From the NCBI GenBank assembly GCA_020445165.1, contig JAGRHE010000043.1, forward strand, positions 1-16,209: a stretch of DNA of 16,209 nt. The letters run 5' to 3'. Positions 14,744 through 16,209 of this stretch are shown here, one piece after another (position 1 is the stretch's first letter; every line of letters starts with the position of its first letter). Below the pieces are notes generated by a model that saw only the letters and a program-made list of their open reading frames with translations, was not told the DNA's origin and searched no databases. Position numbers and translations under genes: made by a program. The DNA comes from Gammaproteobacteria bacterium (GTDB lineage Bacteria; Pseudomonadota; Gammaproteobacteria; Chromatiales; Sedimenticolaceae).

Positions 14744-15346
14744 ATGACCGTTCTGGATCTGTCACTGATCGCCTGCGCCTACCTGCTCGGCTCGGTATCG
14801 AGCGCGATCATCGTGTGCCGGGTGATGGGTTTGCCGGATCCGCGCAGCACCGGCTCTAACAACCCGGGCGCCACCAACGTGCTGCGTATCGGTGGCAAGC
14901 GCGCCGCCGCCATCACGCTGCTGGGTGACAGCATCAAGGGCTTCGTTCCGACCCTGCTCACGCTGCTGCTCGGGCGCGACAACCTGGTGTTGGCGCTGGT
15001 CGGCGTCGCCGCCTTTCTCGGTCACCTTTACCCGGTGTTCTTCGGCTTCAAGGGCGGCAAGGGCGTGGCCACCGCGCTCGGCGTACAGTTCGGCTGGAGC
15101 TGGATGATCGGCGGCGCGGTCGCAGCCACCTGGCTGTTCATGGCCAAGGTCGCCAACATCTCGTCGCTGGCCGCGCTGGTGTCGATGGCGCTGGCACCGC
15201 TGTACGTGTGGCTGCTCAAGCCATCGATCGAACTCGTCACCGCTCAGCTGCTGATCACCGTGCTGCTGATCTGGCGTCACCGCAGCAACATCCGCAACCT
15301 GCTCAGCGGCAGCGAATCCGGCATCAAGCAGCGCAAGAATCCCTGA
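14744..15346 (+). CDS. plsY: Acyl-phosphate:glycerol-3-phosphate acyltransferase PlsY
   Basis: The 200-residue inner-membrane enzyme transfers the acyl group from acyl-phosphate (made by PlsX) to glycerol-3-phosphate, the first committed step of phospholipid synthesis. It has about five hydrophobic segments. Conserved motif 1, GSNNPGATNVLR, is at 37-48 in the first cytoplasmic/periplasmic loop; motif 2, the glycine-rich GFKGGKGVAT for phosphate/glycerol phosphate binding, is at 101-110; WRHRSNIRNLLSGSESG near the C-terminus is motif 3. ATG 14744 has GGAG six bases upstream and places the first transmembrane helix at the N-terminus; an upstream in-frame ATG at 14693 adds an Arg-rich stretch without a ribosome site. 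Adjacent to folB and convergent on tsaD, as in many gammaproteobacteria. The stop is 23 bases from the tsaD stop. Confidence 0.95.
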   Translation: MTVLDLSLIACAYLLGSVSSAIIVCRVMGLPDPRSTGSNNPGATNVLRIGGKRAAAITLLGDSIKGFVPTLLTLLLGRDNLVLALVGVAAFLGHLYPVFFGFKGGKGVATALGVQFGWSWMIGGAVAATWLFMAKVANISSLAALVSMALAPLYVWLLKPSIELVTAQLLITVLLIWRHRSNIRNLLSGSESGIKQRKNP

Positions 15347-15369
15347 ACGCGTTCTGCGTCGCCGGTCGC

Positions 15370-16209
15370 TCAGCGCCCGGCGGCCAGCTCCTGCATCGGC
15401 CAGCGCGGCCGGATGCCGAAAGCCAACTCGTCATGCTGTCCCGCCTTGAGTCGCTGCCAGCCCGTGTACGCGATCATGGCACCGTTGTCGGTGCACAGTT
15501 CTGCCCGCGGGTAGTAGGCCCGCCCGCCGAGCCCGGCCATCAGTTCGTCGACGCGGGCACGCAGGCGGCGGTTGGCACTGACCCCGCCGGCCATGACCAG
15601 CGCCTGGCAGCCGGCCTGTTCGACCGCGCGCCGGCACTTGATCGCCAGCGTGTCGACCACGGCGTCCTCGAAGGCGCGCGCGATATCGGCATGCAACCGG
15701 GGATGCTCGGCCGGCTCCAGCGCCGCCTCCTGTTCGCGCAGCGTGGTCAGGGCAAAGGTCTTGAGACCGGAAAAGCTGAAATCCAGGCCGGGGCGATCGG
15801 TCATCGGCCGCGGGAAAGTGAAGCGCGCCGGGTCACCCTTCTCGGCCAGGGCAGCCAGCGCCGGCCCACCGGGATAGCCCAGACCGAGCAGCTTGGCCGT
15901 CTTGTCGAACGCCTCGCCCAGCGCGTCGTCGATGGTCGTGCCCCAGCGCTCATAGGCGCCGACGCCGGTGACGAGGACCGTCTGCGTGTGCCCGCCGGAA
16001 ACCAGCAGCAACAGGTAGGGGAACCTTGCATCGTCGGTCAGCCGCGCGGTCAGCGCATGCGCTTCGAGATGGTTCACCACGACGAGCGGCTTGCCCCAGG
16101 CGGCGGCCAGCGCCTTTGCGGTCATCATGCCGACGATCAGTCCGCCGATCAGGCCCGGCCCGCCGGTCACGGCAACAGCATCGATGTCCGCCGCGCCAAC
16201 GCCTGCGTC
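15370..16209 (-). CDS. tsaD: tRNA N6-threonylcarbamoyladenosine synthase subunit TsaD (5' end outside window)
   Basis: The visible 279 C-terminal residues belong to TsaD, the ASKHA-fold subunit that, with TsaB and TsaE, transfers the threonylcarbamoyl group to A37 of ANN-decoding tRNAs. The frame stays open through the right edge ([14 protein letters not shown] precedes the TGGPGLIGG motif), so the gene is cut by the window, not truncated; about 60 N-terminal residues are missing compared with the ~337 of E. coli. NHLEAH-ALT carries the two metal-binding histidines in H-x-x-x-[12 protein letters not shown] follows, then [32 protein letters not shown], and near the end [15 protein letters not shown], whose Asp is the third metal ligand. 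Convergent with plsY. In related genomes rpsU-dnaG-rpoD lies divergently beyond tsaD, outside what is visible here. Confidence 0.96.
   Translation of the reverse strand, partial: DAGVGAADIDAVAVTGGPGLIGGLIVGMMTAKALAAAWGKPLVVVNHLEAHALTARLTDDARFPYLLLLVSGGHTQTVLVTGVGAYERWGTTIDDALGEAFDKTAKLLGLGYPGGPALAALAEKGDPARFTFPRPMTDRPGLDFSFSGLKTFALTTLREQEAALEPAEHPRLHADIARAFEDAVVDTLAIKCRRAVEQAGCQALVMAGGVSANRRLRARVDELMAGLGGRAYYPRAELCTDNGAMIAYTGWQRLKAGQHDELAFGIRPRWPMQELAAGR

Noticed and set aside
15345..15382. GAACGCGTTC palindrome and a CGCCGG/CCGGCG stem between plsY and tsaD
   Set aside because: The first has no loop and the second is a short stem with an 11-base loop and no U-tract; not enough to call a terminator.

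Overview
This window is an ordinary chromosomal stretch of a GC-rich gammaproteobacterium. Slt70-type lytic transglycosylase, an Rsd/AlgQ-type sigma-factor regulator and the tsaD-plsY-folB-folK neighbourhood all point to Gammaproteobacteria. A Chromatiales-like lineage is a guess from overall feel, not a demonstrated assignment. There are 15 protein genes (the last is cut by the window edge). I found no tRNA, rRNA, insertion sequence, CRISPR array or prophage signature.

Layout. 132-1355 (+) is glcF, the iron-sulfur subunit of glycolate oxidase, convergent with an inositol-monophosphatase-family gene (1363-2178, -). That gene diverges from slt (2323-4293, +). slt runs head-on into a two-gene minus-strand unit: a 782-residue protein of unknown function with a cyclase-like C-terminal domain (4962-7310), followed by a small Sel1-repeat protein (4282-4920). 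rsd (7363-7815, -) lies directly upstream of that unit, and its promoter region faces a plus-strand gene for an exported Gly/Met/Pro-repeat protein (8047-8766). Next come an NDUFA9-like NAD(P)-binding protein (8878-9828, +) and, convergent with it, a tight minus-strand operon: MidA/NDUFAF7-like methyltransferase, an unknown lipoprotein, and a putative zinc aminopeptidase lipoprotein (12819 down to 9836).

The right end is folate and core metabolism. A PTR1/FolM-type pteridine reductase (12924-13676, +) diverges from the midA operon. It converges on the folB-folK pair (14641 down to 13788, -), which overlaps by one base. plsY (14744-15346, +) diverges from folB and converges on tsaD (15370 to the right edge, -), whose first ~60 codons lie outside the window. 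FolB and FolK act consecutively in dihydropterin synthesis, and the reductase could supply reduced pterin or folate.

The parts least explained by known families are the 782-residue protein, whose C-terminal region aligns by eye with class III nucleotidyl cyclases but lacks the usual Asn/Arg pair; the secreted repeat protein with an 18-bp in-frame tandem repeat; and the two lipoproteins placed between homologues of two mitochondrial complex I factors.
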